Part shown: positions 29,784-38,297 of the stretch, one piece after another
Numbering within the stretch: the stretch's first letter is position 1
Layout: every line of letters begins with the position of its first letter
NCBI RefSeq assembly: GCF_001562255.1
Contig: NZ_CP014301.1
Location: forward strand, 2,418,001-2,482,000
Origin: Bosea sp. PAMC 26642
GTDB taxonomy: Bacteria > Pseudomonadota > Alphaproteobacteria > Rhizobiales > Beijerinckiaceae
DNA length: 64,000 nt
Direction: 5' to 3'
Notes under the pieces: model-generated
Told to the model about the DNA's origin: nothing
Seen by the model: only the letters and a program-made list of their open reading frames with translations
The model's database searches: none
Made by a program: the position numbers and the translations under genes

Positions 29784-30284
29784 TCACCGGATCGCCGTCA
29801 CCGCCCCGCTGCGCTGCGCCAGCACGCCCTCGACCAGTTCCAGCGCCAGGAACCGCGCCGGATCGGCCGGCCCCGGCAGCACGAGCTGTCCGGGCACGAT
29901 CGGCCTGAAGCCGAAGCGGGCATAATAGGGCGCGTCGCCCACCAGCAGGATCAGGTCGTACCCCGCCGCGCGCGCCGCATCGATCGAGCTGTTCATCAGC
30001 GCGGCCCCGATGCCGCGTCCCTCGAAGGCCGGATCGACCGTCAGCGGCCCGAGCATCAGCGCCTGATGCCCCCCGGCCGAAACCGGCGTGACCCGGATCG
30101 AGCCGACGAGGAAGGTCCCGACATGGGCCGCGAAACTCAGCCTCGGATCGGGCGGCACGCCCTCCCGCAGCCGGAAGGCGGTGCGGGCGAAGCGGCCGGG
30201 CCCGAAGGCACGCTCATGCAACCGCTCGATCGCGGCGGAATCGGCGGGAAGCTCACGGCGGATGGTCAGGGGCAAGGAGGTCAT
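29784..30284 (-). CDS. GNAT family N-acetyltransferase
   Basis: The 166-residue GNAT protein resembles the YhbS subgroup: LTIRRELPADSAAIERLHERAF at the start, LGPLTVDPAFEGRGIGAALM as the acetyl-CoA loop (R/Q-x-x-G-x-G/A variant EGRGIG), and the YhbS-typical VGDAPYYARFGFRPI. The substrate is unknown. The ATG of MTSLPLTIRREL is used and has GGAGG-like AAGGAGG context on the other strand only, so the start is chosen by family fit. Confidence 0.85.
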   Translation of the reverse strand: MTSLPLTIRRELPADSAAIERLHERAFGPGRFARTAFRLREGVPPDPRLSFAAHVGTFLVGSIRVTPVSAGGHQALMLGPLTVDPAFEGRGIGAALMNSSIDAARAAGYDLILLVGDAPYYARFGFRPIVPGQLVLPGPADPARFLALELVEGVLAQRSGAVTAIR

Positions 30285-30493
30285 GACGGGTGAAGCACCA
30301 GCGAACGGGCAAGACTGCGAAAGCGAGAGCACGGCGCGCGAGCAGCCATGCCGGAAAGTGCGTTCAGCGCGCCGGTCGTCGCAGGAGAAGCTGTTGCCCG
30401 TTGGTCATGACGGTGCGGCTCTAGCAGAGCATAGGGCGAGCGTCCATGGCACCCGCGCGCCGATCAACGTCCGGCCGTCGGTGGCGCAGATCG

Positions 30494-30847
30494 CTATTGC
30501 GGTATCCCGCAACGGCCGAAACTGATCGATACCGCATCGTCGTGACGTTGAATCTCGGTGAAGGTCATCGTCCCGAGATCGAGATCGGCAAAGATGCCCT
30601 GCTCCGGCATGACGATGCTCAGCCGCGATCCCGTCCGGCGGGGAGAAAAGCGCAGCGTCTCGCATTGCAAGGCGTTGCACCGCGAATAGAAGCCAGACGC
30701 TTCATCGACAAAGTGGACATGCTCGACCTTGATCGCGGCGCAGTCCGATTGCGAGCATTCATAGCGGGCCGCAATCAGGCAATCGAGCTGCCCCGCCGCG
30801 GCAGGCTCCAGAAATGCCGCTCCCAACGACAGCAGAGCAACTCTCAT
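30494..30847 (-). CDS. Small secreted cysteine-containing protein, unknown
   Basis: The 117-residue product begins with a signal peptide (MRVALLSLGAAFLEPAAAGQ). The mature part has cysteines in DCLIAARYECSQSDC, SRCNALQCE and a final GRCGIPQ, suggesting disulfides in the periplasm. I do not recognise the family. The ORF extends upstream without a signal-like start, so the ATG at 30847 is preferred. About 200 bp before it (30285-30493, toward GNAT) I see no gene. Confidence 0.55.
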   Translation of the reverse strand: MRVALLSLGAAFLEPAAAGQLDCLIAARYECSQSDCAAIKVEHVHFVDEASGFYSRCNALQCETLRFSPRRTGSRLSIVMPEQGIFADLDLGTMTFTEIQRHDDAVSISFGRCGIPQ

Positions 30848-30940
30848 GGCAGGCAAGCCCCCAAGCCCAGCATGAGAAAGGTTAGAGCAATTGCAGGGCC
30901 CGCGCCACACAAAGTGCTCCCGGCGTGGTACGGCAGCGCC

Positions 30941-31453
30941 TCACCAGTCGGCGGCGACCGCATCCCTCCCGGTCACCTCATCCAGCCGCCGCCGCGTTGC
31001 GCCCGTCGTCCCCTCCGGCAGGTCATCGAGCGAAAACCACCCTGCCTCCGCGATCTCGCGATCGGCCTGCTTGATGCCATCCACCACGAACGCCCGCACC
31101 ACGAACACCGCGACATGGTCGCGCCGCGACATCTTGCGGTTGAAGAACACGCCATGCAGCATTGCCGGCCCCGTCAGGCGGATCAGCCCCTCTTCGCGCA
31201 GCTCCTTGGCGAGCGCGTCCTCCAGCGTCTCCCCGACCTCGACGCCGCCGCCCGGAAGATGCCAGCCCGCGACATAAGTGTGACGCACGAGGAAGACTTG
31301 TCCGGCCTCGTTCAGGACGGCCCCGCGAACGCCCAACGTCATGCCGCGCGAAAGGCGGAAATAGAGGTGAAACAGCCGCCTCAGCGCCCTCTCACGCAAC
31401 CGAACGCGGATTAGGGGGTCGTTCGCCGCTCCGGGCGGTCGATTTTTCGGCAT
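30941..31453 (-). CDS. NUDIX hydrolase with a variant Nudix box
   Basis: The 170-residue protein has an N-terminal helical region (RALRRLFHLYFRLSRGMTLG) then a Nudix domain: VFLVRHTYVAGWHLPGGGVE, box GGVEVGETLEDALAKELREE. The metal-binding EE pair is kept. The usual Arg before the first Glu is Lys, and the Gly after the EE pair is displaced (EEGLI). The substrate is unknown. The signal-peptide gene follows 93 bp downstream. Confidence 0.82.
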   Translation of the reverse strand: MPKNRPPGAANDPLIRVRLRERALRRLFHLYFRLSRGMTLGVRGAVLNEAGQVFLVRHTYVAGWHLPGGGVEVGETLEDALAKELREEGLIRLTGPAMLHGVFFNRKMSRRDHVAVFVVRAFVVDGIKQADREIAEAGWFSLDDLPEGTTGATRRRLDEVTGRDAVAADW

Positions 31454-31591
31454 CTCAGGCCCAAATCCTAAAAAACTCTGAATTGCCTATGCAATTGGCG
31501 CATGGCGGAGGCCCATTCTAGGTTCCGTTACGTCACAAACGCGCCGCAAACCGGGCCGATAAGGCCAGCCTCACTGCTGGGGAATACCGTC

Positions 31592-31708
31592 ATGCTGCTC
31601 TCTTTCATCACCGCCTGGTTCCAGGCCAAGCCTGCCTATGTCTGGAAGCCCGCTCTTACCCTGACCGATTCGCGTATCGTGTCGGAACTGACCGGCGCCG
31701 CCAACTGA
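31592..31708 (+). CDS. Possible 38-residue protein
   Basis: An ORF beginning MLLSFITAWFQAKPAYVWKP and ending SELTGAAN occupies the 342-bp gap between the divergent NUDIX gene and the phosphoesterase gene. A purine-rich GGGGAA lies seven bases before the ATG. There is a hydrophobic start but no clear transmembrane helix. It may be real or chance; nothing else is visible in this gap except a short dyad AATTGC/GCAATT near 31480. Confidence 0.3.
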   Translation: MLLSFITAWFQAKPAYVWKPALTLTDSRIVSELTGAAN

Positions 31709-31795
31709 GCCTTCGACAGGCGCTTTGCGAGACTGCGTCGCCAACGACGCATCTCCGCGCTTGACGGGACGGGCATCGCGAGGGCACGCAGGATC

Positions 31796-32689
31796 GTGTT
31801 CAAGCTCGCGCATCTGTCCGACCCGCATCTGGGCCCGCTCGCGCGGTTCTCGCTGCATCATCTGCTGGGCAAGCGCGCCACCGGTTATGTGAACTGGCGG
31901 CGCAACCGCCGGCACGCGCATGACATGGCGATCCTGGCGCTGATCGTCGCCGATCTGCGTGGCCAGAGCCCTGATCACGTGGCCTGCACCGGCGACGTGT
32001 CGCATCTCGGCCTGCCCAACGAGTTCAAGACAGCCGTCACCTTCCTCGACACGCTGGGCGAGCGCGCGGCGGTGAGCTTCGTGCCCGGCAATCACGACGC
32101 CTATACCCGCTCATCCCTCAAGTCGGTCGCCCATTATCTCGGCCCCTGGTGCAGCGGCGATGACGGCGTACCCGGCTATCCCTGGTATCGCCGCAGCGGC
32201 CCGGTAGCGCTCATCGGCCTCAACACCGGCGTACCGACCTTGCCGCTGATGGCCACGGGCCGCGTCGGCCGCACCCAGATGGTCAAGACCGAGGCCCTGC
32301 TCGACCGCGCCCGCGACGAGGGGCTGATCCGCGTCATCCTGATCCACCATCCCCCTTATGTCGGCGGTGCGCGCCGCTCGCGCGAACTGGTCGATGCCGA
32401 GGCCTTCGAGGCCATGCTGAAGCGCAAGGGTGCCGATCTCATCCTGCACGGCCACAACCACCGCTTCTCCCTGGCCTGGCGGCCGGGGCCGGCGCGCGAC
32501 ATCCCGATCGTCGGCGTCCCCTCGGCCTCGATCGGTCCCCTGGGTCATGGCGAGATGGCGGCCTGGCATCTCTTCAAGATCGAGGGTGACGGCGCCACGC
32601 CGCACATCAGCGTCGAGCAGCGCGCCTTCGAGCCCGACGGCACGGTGATACTTCGCCAGGAAATCGCGCTTCACACGAAGCCGGTGTGA
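31796..32689 (+). CDS. Metallophosphoesterase
   Basis: The 297-residue calcineurin-fold phosphoesterase has all metal-binding motifs: LSDPHLG (residues 7-13), CTGDVSH, PGNHDAY, LIHHPP and LHGHNH. It is cytoplasmic with no signal peptide. The class includes cyclic-nucleotide phosphodiesterases (CpdA-like), UDP-diacylglucosamine hydrolases and DNA-processing enzymes; the substrate cannot be assigned. The start is a GTG at 31796, preceded by a GGATC stretch. Confidence 0.88.
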   Translation: MFKLAHLSDPHLGPLARFSLHHLLGKRATGYVNWRRNRRHAHDMAILALIVADLRGQSPDHVACTGDVSHLGLPNEFKTAVTFLDTLGERAAVSFVPGNHDAYTRSSLKSVAHYLGPWCSGDDGVPGYPWYRRSGPVALIGLNTGVPTLPLMATGRVGRTQMVKTEALLDRARDEGLIRVILIHHPPYVGGARRSRELVDAEAFEAMLKRKGADLILHGHNHRFSLAWRPGPARDIPIVGVPSASIGPLGHGEMAAWHLFKIEGDGATPHISVEQRAFEPDGTVILRQEIALHTKPV

Positions 32690-32694
32690 GGGGT

Positions 32695-32857
32695 GTCATC
32701 CCGCACGCGCTGCGGCACGCAGTGACGCTGCGCAGATGCGGGACCGTCGTCAGCAAGAGGCTCCCTCTGCCGCGGCCGAAGTGAGAATCGCGCGATCTCG
32801 TCTCGCGGTCCCGTGTCTGCGCAGCGTCACTGCGTGCCGCAGCGCGCACGGGATGAC
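32695..32857. repeat. Long nested palindrome, GTCATCCCGCACG family
   Basis: A 163-bp element has ends GTCATCCCGCACGCGCTGCGG and the matching CCGCAGCGCGCACGGGATGAC, plus an inner pair GCAGTGACGCTGCGCAGA and TCTGCGCAGCGTCACTGC and a further GCGGGACCG/CGGTCCCG pair. It lies between convergent genes. The GTCATCCC termini echo families A and B, but the body differs. Confidence 0.8.
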
Positions 32858-32864
32858 AGCGCTC

Positions 32865-33611
32865 TCAGACGCAGCGCCCGCCATCCACCGCCAACACCGA
32901 CCCCGTCACCATTTCGGCCTCGTCGGAACACAGGAACAGCGCCGCATTGGCGATGTCCTGCGGCGTCGAGAAGCGGCCCCACGGAATGACGCTCTTGAAC
33001 TGCGCCCGTTTCTCGGGCGTGTCCTCGCCCATGAAGGTCGCCAGCAGCGGCGTCTCGCCCGCCACCGGCGCGATCGCGTTGACGCGGATGCGGTCGGGCG
33101 CGAGTTCGACAGCCATCGACTGCGAGATCAGGTTCGCCGCGGCCTTCGAGCCGTTGTACCAGGTCAGGCCCGGGCGCGGCCGCAGGCCGGCCGTCGAGCC
33201 GATGTTCAGGACGACGCCACCGCCATGCTCGCGAAAATGCGGGATGGTCGCCTTCGCCATCAGGTAGATCGCCTTCACATTGACGTCGAAGACGCGGTCG
33301 AATTCCTCTTCGGTCACCTCGATCATCGGCTTGTTACGATGCGTGGTGCCGGCATTGTTGACGACGATATCGAGCCGGCCGAACTTCGCGATCACCTTCT
33401 CGACGGCCTTGTCGACGCTCTTGCCCTTGCCGACGTCGCAGGTGACGGCGAACGCCTTGCGCCCGATCGCCTTCGCCGCTTCCTTGGCCTTCTCGCCGTT
33501 CAGGTCGAGCACCGCGACCCGCGCGCCCTCGCGCACGAAGGTTTCGGCGATGCCGAAGCCGAACCCCTGCGCCGCGCCGGTGATCAGCGCCGTCTTGCCC
33601 TTCAGTCTCAT
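32865..33611 (-). CDS. SDR family oxidoreductase
   Basis: The 248-residue classical short-chain dehydrogenase has the cofactor motif TGAAQGFGFG (residues 11-20), NNAG, an active-site Ser in LNIGSTAG and the YNGSK (YxxxK) motif. The Asp in VLDLNGEKA suggests NAD rather than NADP. The C-terminal region (SDEAEMVTGSVLAVDGG) is typical of 3-oxoacyl-ACP-reductase or glucose-dehydrogenase-like members. The substrate is unknown and there is no operon partner. Confidence 0.88.
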   Translation of the reverse strand: MRLKGKTALITGAAQGFGFGIAETFVREGARVAVLDLNGEKAKEAAKAIGRKAFAVTCDVGKGKSVDKAVEKVIAKFGRLDIVVNNAGTTHRNKPMIEVTEEEFDRVFDVNVKAIYLMAKATIPHFREHGGGVVLNIGSTAGLRPRPGLTWYNGSKAAANLISQSMAVELAPDRIRVNAIAPVAGETPLLATFMGEDTPEKRAQFKSVIPWGRFSTPQDIANAALFLCSDEAEMVTGSVLAVDGGRCV

Positions 33612-33734
33612 CGCGTATCCTCGCCTTTTGTTGTGCGGCGATCTTTGCGGAGATTCCGCCGCATCAACAAATGCGTTTTCGCGATCGGCTCGAGACGGAA
33701 ATCGTATGGCGGGCTGGTTGTGTCAGGCACTGGA

Positions 33735-33892
33735 AGAACCCTTCTCCTGTAAGGAGAGGGGCAGGGGTGAGGTGACGGACGTTGAACCAGCAAGGCGCAG
33801 ATACCAGGACGAGGCAGCGGTGAGGTCACGGCAGCGGCGTTGAAGGGCCGACCCCTCACCCTGCCCTCTCCCTCCGGGAGAGGGTTCCCCGC
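33735..33892. repeat. Intergenic inverted repeat family C, second copy
   Basis: A 158-bp element begins GAACCCTTCTCC, with CCTGTAAGGAGAGGGGCAGG as in the copy at 18497-18652, shares AGGTGACGGACGTT, and ends GGGAGAGGGTTCCCC. It occupies the gap between the divergently transcribed region upstream of the SDR gene and the 3' end of the ABC-F gene. Nothing else is visible in 33612-33910. Confidence 0.8.
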
Positions 33893-33910
33893 GCCCGGAC
33901 TCACCTGCGA

Positions 33911-35719
33911 TCAGGCCCCTATCTCCTCGCTGAGCATCTCCAGCGCCAGCCAGCGCTCCTCCGCCTGCCCGATCTCGCGCGTCACCTCTTCCAGCCGGGT
34001 CGTCGCCTTGGCGAACAGCTTCGGGTCGCGGGTGTAGAGATCGCCTGCCATCGCCGCACTCAGCTTGGCGGCCTCGGCCTGCAGCACCTCGATGCGCTTG
34101 GGCAGCGTCTCCAGCGCGTGCTTCTCATTGAAGGAGAGCTTGCGCTTGTTGACCAGGGCCGGCGCCGCGATCGTCGGCATGGCCTCTTCGACGGCGCCCT
34201 TGCCTGCAACGACCCGCGCCTTGGCACCCACGCCGCGCCCGCGCTGGGCTATCATGTCGGTGTAACCTCCGGCGAATTCGGTCCAGACGCCGTCGCCATC
34301 GGAGATCAGCGTCGCCGAGACGACACGGTCGATGAAGTCGCGATCATGGCTGACCAGCAGCACGGTGCCCTGATAATCGGCCAGCAGTTCCTGCAGCAGG
34401 TCGAGCGTCTCCAGGTCGAGATCGTTGGTCGGCTCGTCCAGCACCAGCAGGTTGGAGGGTTTAGCCAGCGCCCGCGCCAGCATCAGCCGGCCGCGCTCGC
34501 CGCCAGACAGCGCGCCGACCGGCGTGCGCCGCTGCAGCGGCTGGAACAGGAAGTCCTTCATATAGGCGATGACATGGCGCGGCGTGTCGCCGACCATGAC
34601 CTGATCGGAGCCGCCGCCTGTCAGAGCATCGCCGAGCGGCGTCGCCGGATCGAGACTTTCGCGGCGCTGGTCCAGCGTCACCATGTTGAGCGAGACACCG
34701 AGCTTCACCGTGCCGGAATCGGGCGCGAGCGCACCGGTCAGCAGGTTGATCAGTGTCGTCTTGCCCGCACCGTTGGGGCCGACGATGCCGATCCGGTCGC
34801 CCCGCGCGACGCGCAGCGAGAGATCCTTGATCACGACGTTCGAGCCGAAGGCTTTTGCGACGTTGACCGCCTCGATCACCAGCTTGCCCGAGGTCTGCGC
34901 GTCGCTGGCCTCCAGCCTGACATTGCCGACGGAACTGCGCGCCGTGCGGCGCTGTTCGCGCAGGCCGTGCAGTTCGCCGAGCCGCCGCTGGTTGCGCGTC
35001 CGCCGCGCGCTGACGCCGTAGCGCAGCCAGTCTTCCTCGCGTGCGATCTTGCGGTCGAGCTTGTGCCGGTCGAGCTCCTCCTGGGCCAGAACCTCGTCGC
35101 GCCAGGCCTCGAACTCGCCAAAACCCTTGTCCATGCGCCGGGTCAGGCCGCGATCGAGCCAGATCGTCGCCCGCGACAGCGAGGTGAGAAAGCGCCTGTC
35201 ATGGCTGATCAGGACCATCGCCGAGCGCAGCGATTTCAGCTCCTGCTCCAGCCATTCGATCACGGGCAGGTCGAGATGGTTGGTCGGCTCGTCGAGCAGC
35301 AGGATGTCGGGCTCGGGCGCCAGCACGCGCGCCAGCGCCGCCCGGCGCGATTCACCGCCCGACATGGTGGCGGGGTCCTCCTCGCCGGTCAGGCCGAGTT
35401 CGGAGACGAGATACTGCGCGCGATAGTGGTCGTCGCCGGGTCCCAGGCCCGCCTCGACATAGGCGAGCGAGGTCTTGTAGCCGGTGAAGTCCGGCTCCTG
35501 CGGCAGGTACTGGATGGTCGAGCCCGGCTGCACGAAACGCTCCGCCTTGTCGGGATCGACGAGGCCCGCCGCAATCTTCAGCAGCGTCGATTTGCCAGAA
35601 CCGTTGCGCCCGACGAGGCAGACGCGCTCGCCGGCCGAGACCGCGATCTCGGCTGCTTCGAGCAGCGGCTGTCCGCCGAAGGTGAGCGCGACATCGCGCA
35701 GATGGAGCAAGGGGGCCAT
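33911..35719 (-). CDS. ABC-F family ATPase (Uup-like)
   Basis: The 602-residue soluble protein has two ABC nucleotide-binding domains. The first has Walker A GRNGSGKST and signature MSGGESRRAALARVL; the second has GPNGAGKTT and LSGGERGRLMLARAL. Both Walker B motifs end in DEPTNxLDL. A linker rich in Arg/Lys lies between them, and a C-terminal coiled coil (ETLPKRIEVLQAEAAKLSAA) resembles that of Uup. ABC-F proteins act on the ribosome or, for Uup, on DNA transactions. The ATG of MAPLLHLRDVALTF is chosen; the upstream extension is not family-like. Confidence 0.9.
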   Translation of the reverse strand: MAPLLHLRDVALTFGGQPLLEAAEIAVSAGERVCLVGRNGSGKSTLLKIAAGLVDPDKAERFVQPGSTIQYLPQEPDFTGYKTSLAYVEAGLGPGDDHYRAQYLVSELGLTGEEDPATMSGGESRRAALARVLAPEPDILLLDEPTNHLDLPVIEWLEQELKSLRSAMVLISHDRRFLTSLSRATIWLDRGLTRRMDKGFGEFEAWRDEVLAQEELDRHKLDRKIAREEDWLRYGVSARRTRNQRRLGELHGLREQRRTARSSVGNVRLEASDAQTSGKLVIEAVNVAKAFGSNVVIKDLSLRVARGDRIGIVGPNGAGKTTLINLLTGALAPDSGTVKLGVSLNMVTLDQRRESLDPATPLGDALTGGGSDQVMVGDTPRHVIAYMKDFLFQPLQRRTPVGALSGGERGRLMLARALAKPSNLLVLDEPTNDLDLETLDLLQELLADYQGTVLLVSHDRDFIDRVVSATLISDGDGVWTEFAGGYTDMIAQRGRGVGAKARVVAGKGAVEEAMPTIAAPALVNKRKLSFNEKHALETLPKRIEVLQAEAAKLSAAMAGDLYTRDPKLFAKATTRLEEVTREIGQAEERWLALEMLSEEIGA

Positions 35720-35858
35720 GACGTATCCGTGTGGAGGAGGTGGCGGGATAGCCCGTAGCGGCCCTGCTGTCACGCATTGCGCTGCGCTTGCTGCCATCTG
35801 GTGCGACGCAGCATCAACGCTATGATGGTGCCGACATCCCCATTCAGGCGATCCGCCC

Positions 35859-36215
35859 GTGAGCAGACGGCCCCGCACCCGCAACCAGGATCGTGCCGGC
35901 ATCGGCGGCAATGGCGGCCCGCCGCTGGAGGAGCCGCCGCACGAGCCGGAATGGGGCAAGGGCGAGATCGACCGCTATTTCGAATGGCGCAGCGCCCATC
36001 GCCGCGCCTGGCGCAAGCCGCCGGCAATCGCGCTGCGCCGCCAGGAGCGCGCCGAGGAACTCGGCCTGACCTATGAGGAATACACGCTCGAACTGCTGGA
36101 GCGCGGCCGCTACCCGCAGCCCGAGGATGTCGCCGCGATCAAGGCCAAACGCGGCGAGCGCCGCAAGGCCGGCGGCGTGGTCGGGCAGTCGCTGAAGGGA
36201 TTGCGGTTGCGCTAG
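35859..36215 (+). CDS. Conserved hypothetical protein
   Basis: The 118-residue basic protein has GIGGNGGPPLEEPPHEPEWG near the N-terminus, a W/R-rich helical middle (FEWRSAHRRAWRKPPAIALRR) and ELGLTYEEYTLELLERGR, ending in a Lys/Arg tail. The GGPPL...PEWG pattern recurs, as I recall, in small hypothetical proteins of Hyphomicrobiales. The start is a GTG at 35859. It converges on the acyltransferase gene with a 2-bp gap. The function is unknown. Confidence 0.6.
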   Translation: MSRRPRTRNQDRAGIGGNGGPPLEEPPHEPEWGKGEIDRYFEWRSAHRRAWRKPPAIALRRQERAEELGLTYEEYTLELLERGRYPQPEDVAAIKAKRGERRKAGGVVGQSLKGLRLR

Positions 36216-36217
36216 CG

Positions 36218-37261
36218 TCAGGCGTCGAGCTTTTGCCTGATCCAGCGCGTCGCCGGTCGCTCGAAGCCGTGGTGCACGGCAAGCGCAGCCATGACCGAGC
36301 CTGCGAGCGCCAGCGCGATGAAAACCACAGGTGAGCCGAAGCCCGAATGCACGAAAACCTCGCGCAGGCCCCGGATCACGAAAGGGTGGACGAGATAGAG
36401 CGCATAGGACGCATCGCCGACCGACCCCAGCACACGCATCAGCAAGGACGGCTCAAAGCGTGCCTCGCCGGACGCTGCCGCCAGGACGAGCAATGCCGCG
36501 GCCGAGCCATGCAGGGCAAAACTGCTCCACACACCGCTCCACGGCGCATATTGTCCGGCAACCAGGAGCGCAGCTCCGCCGGTCGCAACGGCAAGGCGAA
36601 GCGGTTGCCGCAGCCGCAGCCCCCCTCGCCAGAGCAGCGCCAACCCCATGCCAATGGCGAATTCAAGCACGATCGGCTGGCCCCAGAATCCGAACGGCAA
36701 GGGCAGCGGCCCGGCGAGCGCCTCGGCCCCGACCAGAATCGCAAGCGCCGCCCCGATGGCCGGCAGAGACCAGCCGGCCGGCAACGCAAGCCCTGCGGCG
36801 AACAGTGCGTAGAACAGCATCTCGTAGTTGAGCGTCCAGCCCAGCGAATAGACCGGCTGGACGAGCCCGACCGTCGAGACGCTCGGCCAGAACAGATAGG
36901 AGGCGGCGACCTGCCCTCCATTGGGTACGCTGGAGTTCAGGGCGCCGGGCAGGATGAGCCCGATCAGCAGGAACAGCGTCGTCGCGGCCCAGTAGAGCGG
37001 CACGATGCGCGCGAGCCGCCGCTCCATGAAAAGCCTCGCGCCGCCCGGCTTGCCAGACAGCCCGGCCGAGGCATGGACCATGATGAAGCCGGAGACGACG
37101 AAGAAGATGTCGACCCCGGCCATCCAGGGTAGCACGGTCGACGGCGAGAAAGTTGTTCCGGCGCGCTGCGCCAACGCCGTCGCATCGTACTGGACGTGAT
37201 GCACCGCGACCATGAAGGCCGCGATGGCGCGCAGCGCTTGGATGCCATGGAGCTGGAACAA
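36218..37261 (-). CDS. Acyltransferase 3 family membrane protein
   Basis: The protein has about ten transmembrane helices and the family motifs LRAIAAFMVAVHH near its start (catalytic His), the FFVVSGFIM motif, and MERRLARIVPLYW. Such enzymes O-acylate sugars of exopolysaccharide, lipopolysaccharide or glucans. The start is uncertain: no ATG lies in a suitable place, and the TTG at 37261 (LFQLHGIQAL) is the latest candidate, giving 347 residues. A true start 10-15 codons upstream (CTG at 37294, overlapping glk) is possible. It sits 37 bp after glk. Its substrate could be the glucans made by the nearby OpgH-like enzyme, but that is only suggestive. Confidence 0.75.
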   Translation of the reverse strand: MFQLHGIQALRAIAAFMVAVHHVQYDATALAQRAGTTFSPSTVLPWMAGVDIFFVVSGFIMVHASAGLSGKPGGARLFMERRLARIVPLYWAATTLFLLIGLILPGALNSSVPNGGQVAASYLFWPSVSTVGLVQPVYSLGWTLNYEMLFYALFAAGLALPAGWSLPAIGAALAILVGAEALAGPLPLPFGFWGQPIVLEFAIGMGLALLWRGGLRLRQPLRLAVATGGAALLVAGQYAPWSGVWSSFALHGSAAALLVLAAASGEARFEPSLLMRVLGSVGDASYALYLVHPFVIRGLREVFVHSGFGSPVVFIALALAGSVMAALAVHHGFERPATRWIRQKLDA

Positions 37262-37298
37262 GCGGGAGGAGGCCTTTGGCGTGCTGGAGCTCAGGCGC

Positions 37299-38297
37299 TC
37301 ACGCAGACCATAGCCGCGCGGGGTCGTCCAGTCCGAAACGCTCCGGCGCGGCCGCGATCGCCGCCAGCCCTTGTTCGGCCGCGTCGTGCGCCGTGATGAC
37401 GTGAAGCGCGAAGCGCGAGGTAAGATCTTCCATCGGCGGCTTGCCGCAGAATACGGCCCGGATCGTCGCCGGATCGGCAAGCGGGAGCAGGCGGGGCACG
37501 ATCCCGCCGGCGATATAGACGCCGCCCGTGGCCTTGAAGGCGAGCGCCAGATCGCCCGCGACACGCGCCAGCAGCCGCCAGAAACAGACCACCGCCATCA
37601 GCGCCACAGGATCGCCGTCGAGCGCCAGGGTCGTCACGTCGGCTGCACTGACATCGGGCTCGAGCATCCGCGACTGGCTGGCGACCGCGCGGTGAAAGCG
37701 CACCAGCCCATCCCCACTGAGCAGGCTTTCGACCGTGACGCGCGGCAGGTCGGCGGCAAGCGCCGGCCAGATCTTCTCCTCGGTCGGGTCTTCGGGCCCG
37801 ACGCCGATATGGCCGGACTCGGTCGGAACCAGAACGCCCCTGTCGCCGCGCCGCAGCAGCGCCGCCGCCCCGAACCCGGTGCCGGGTCCGAGCACGAGGC
37901 GCAGGCCCTCGGCTTCGGGGCGGCCGGGCACCAGCGTCGTGACATCCTTTTCGCCAAGCACGGCAAGCGAAGCCGCCAGCGCCTCGAAATCATTGACCAG
38001 CAGTCCCTGTTCCAGCGAGAGCGCGCTTGCTATCGCGGCCCCGTCGAAATGCCAGCCGGCATTAGTCAGCTGCGCGCTACGCCCGTCGAGTGGGCCTGCC
38101 ACGGCCAGCACCGCGGAGCGAGGACGCTCCGAAAGCGTCGAAAGCACCGATTCGAACGCCGCTTCAGGCGTGGCGTGTGAGCCCGTGCCGATCCGCGCCA
38201 GCGATTCGTGCGGCGCGCCAGCCTCGGGCACCAGCGAGAGACGACAATTCGTGCCACCGATATCGGCGACCAGAACCGGATAGACGAAGTCTGCCAT
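37299..38297 (-). CDS. glk: Glucokinase
   Basis: The 332-residue glucokinase phosphorylates glucose with ATP. Motifs are LVADIGGTNCRLSL (phosphate 1), VAGPLDG, LVNDFEALA (catalytic Asp), LGPGTGFGAAAL, ESGHIGVGP and a C-terminal adenosine motif (GVYIAGGIVPRLL). Its ATG shares one base with the stop of the upstream isomerase gene (TGATG), so the two are coupled. Length fits the Glk family of proteobacteria. Confidence 0.93.
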   Translation of the reverse strand: MADFVYPVLVADIGGTNCRLSLVPEAGAPHESLARIGTGSHATPEAAFESVLSTLSERPRSAVLAVAGPLDGRSAQLTNAGWHFDGAAIASALSLEQGLLVNDFEALAASLAVLGEKDVTTLVPGRPEAEGLRLVLGPGTGFGAAALLRRGDRGVLVPTESGHIGVGPEDPTEEKIWPALAADLPRVTVESLLSGDGLVRFHRAVASQSRMLEPDVSAADVTTLALDGDPVALMAVVCFWRLLARVAGDLALAFKATGGVYIAGGIVPRLLPLADPATIRAVFCGKPPMEDLTSRFALHVITAHDAAEQGLAAIAAAPERFGLDDPARLWSA

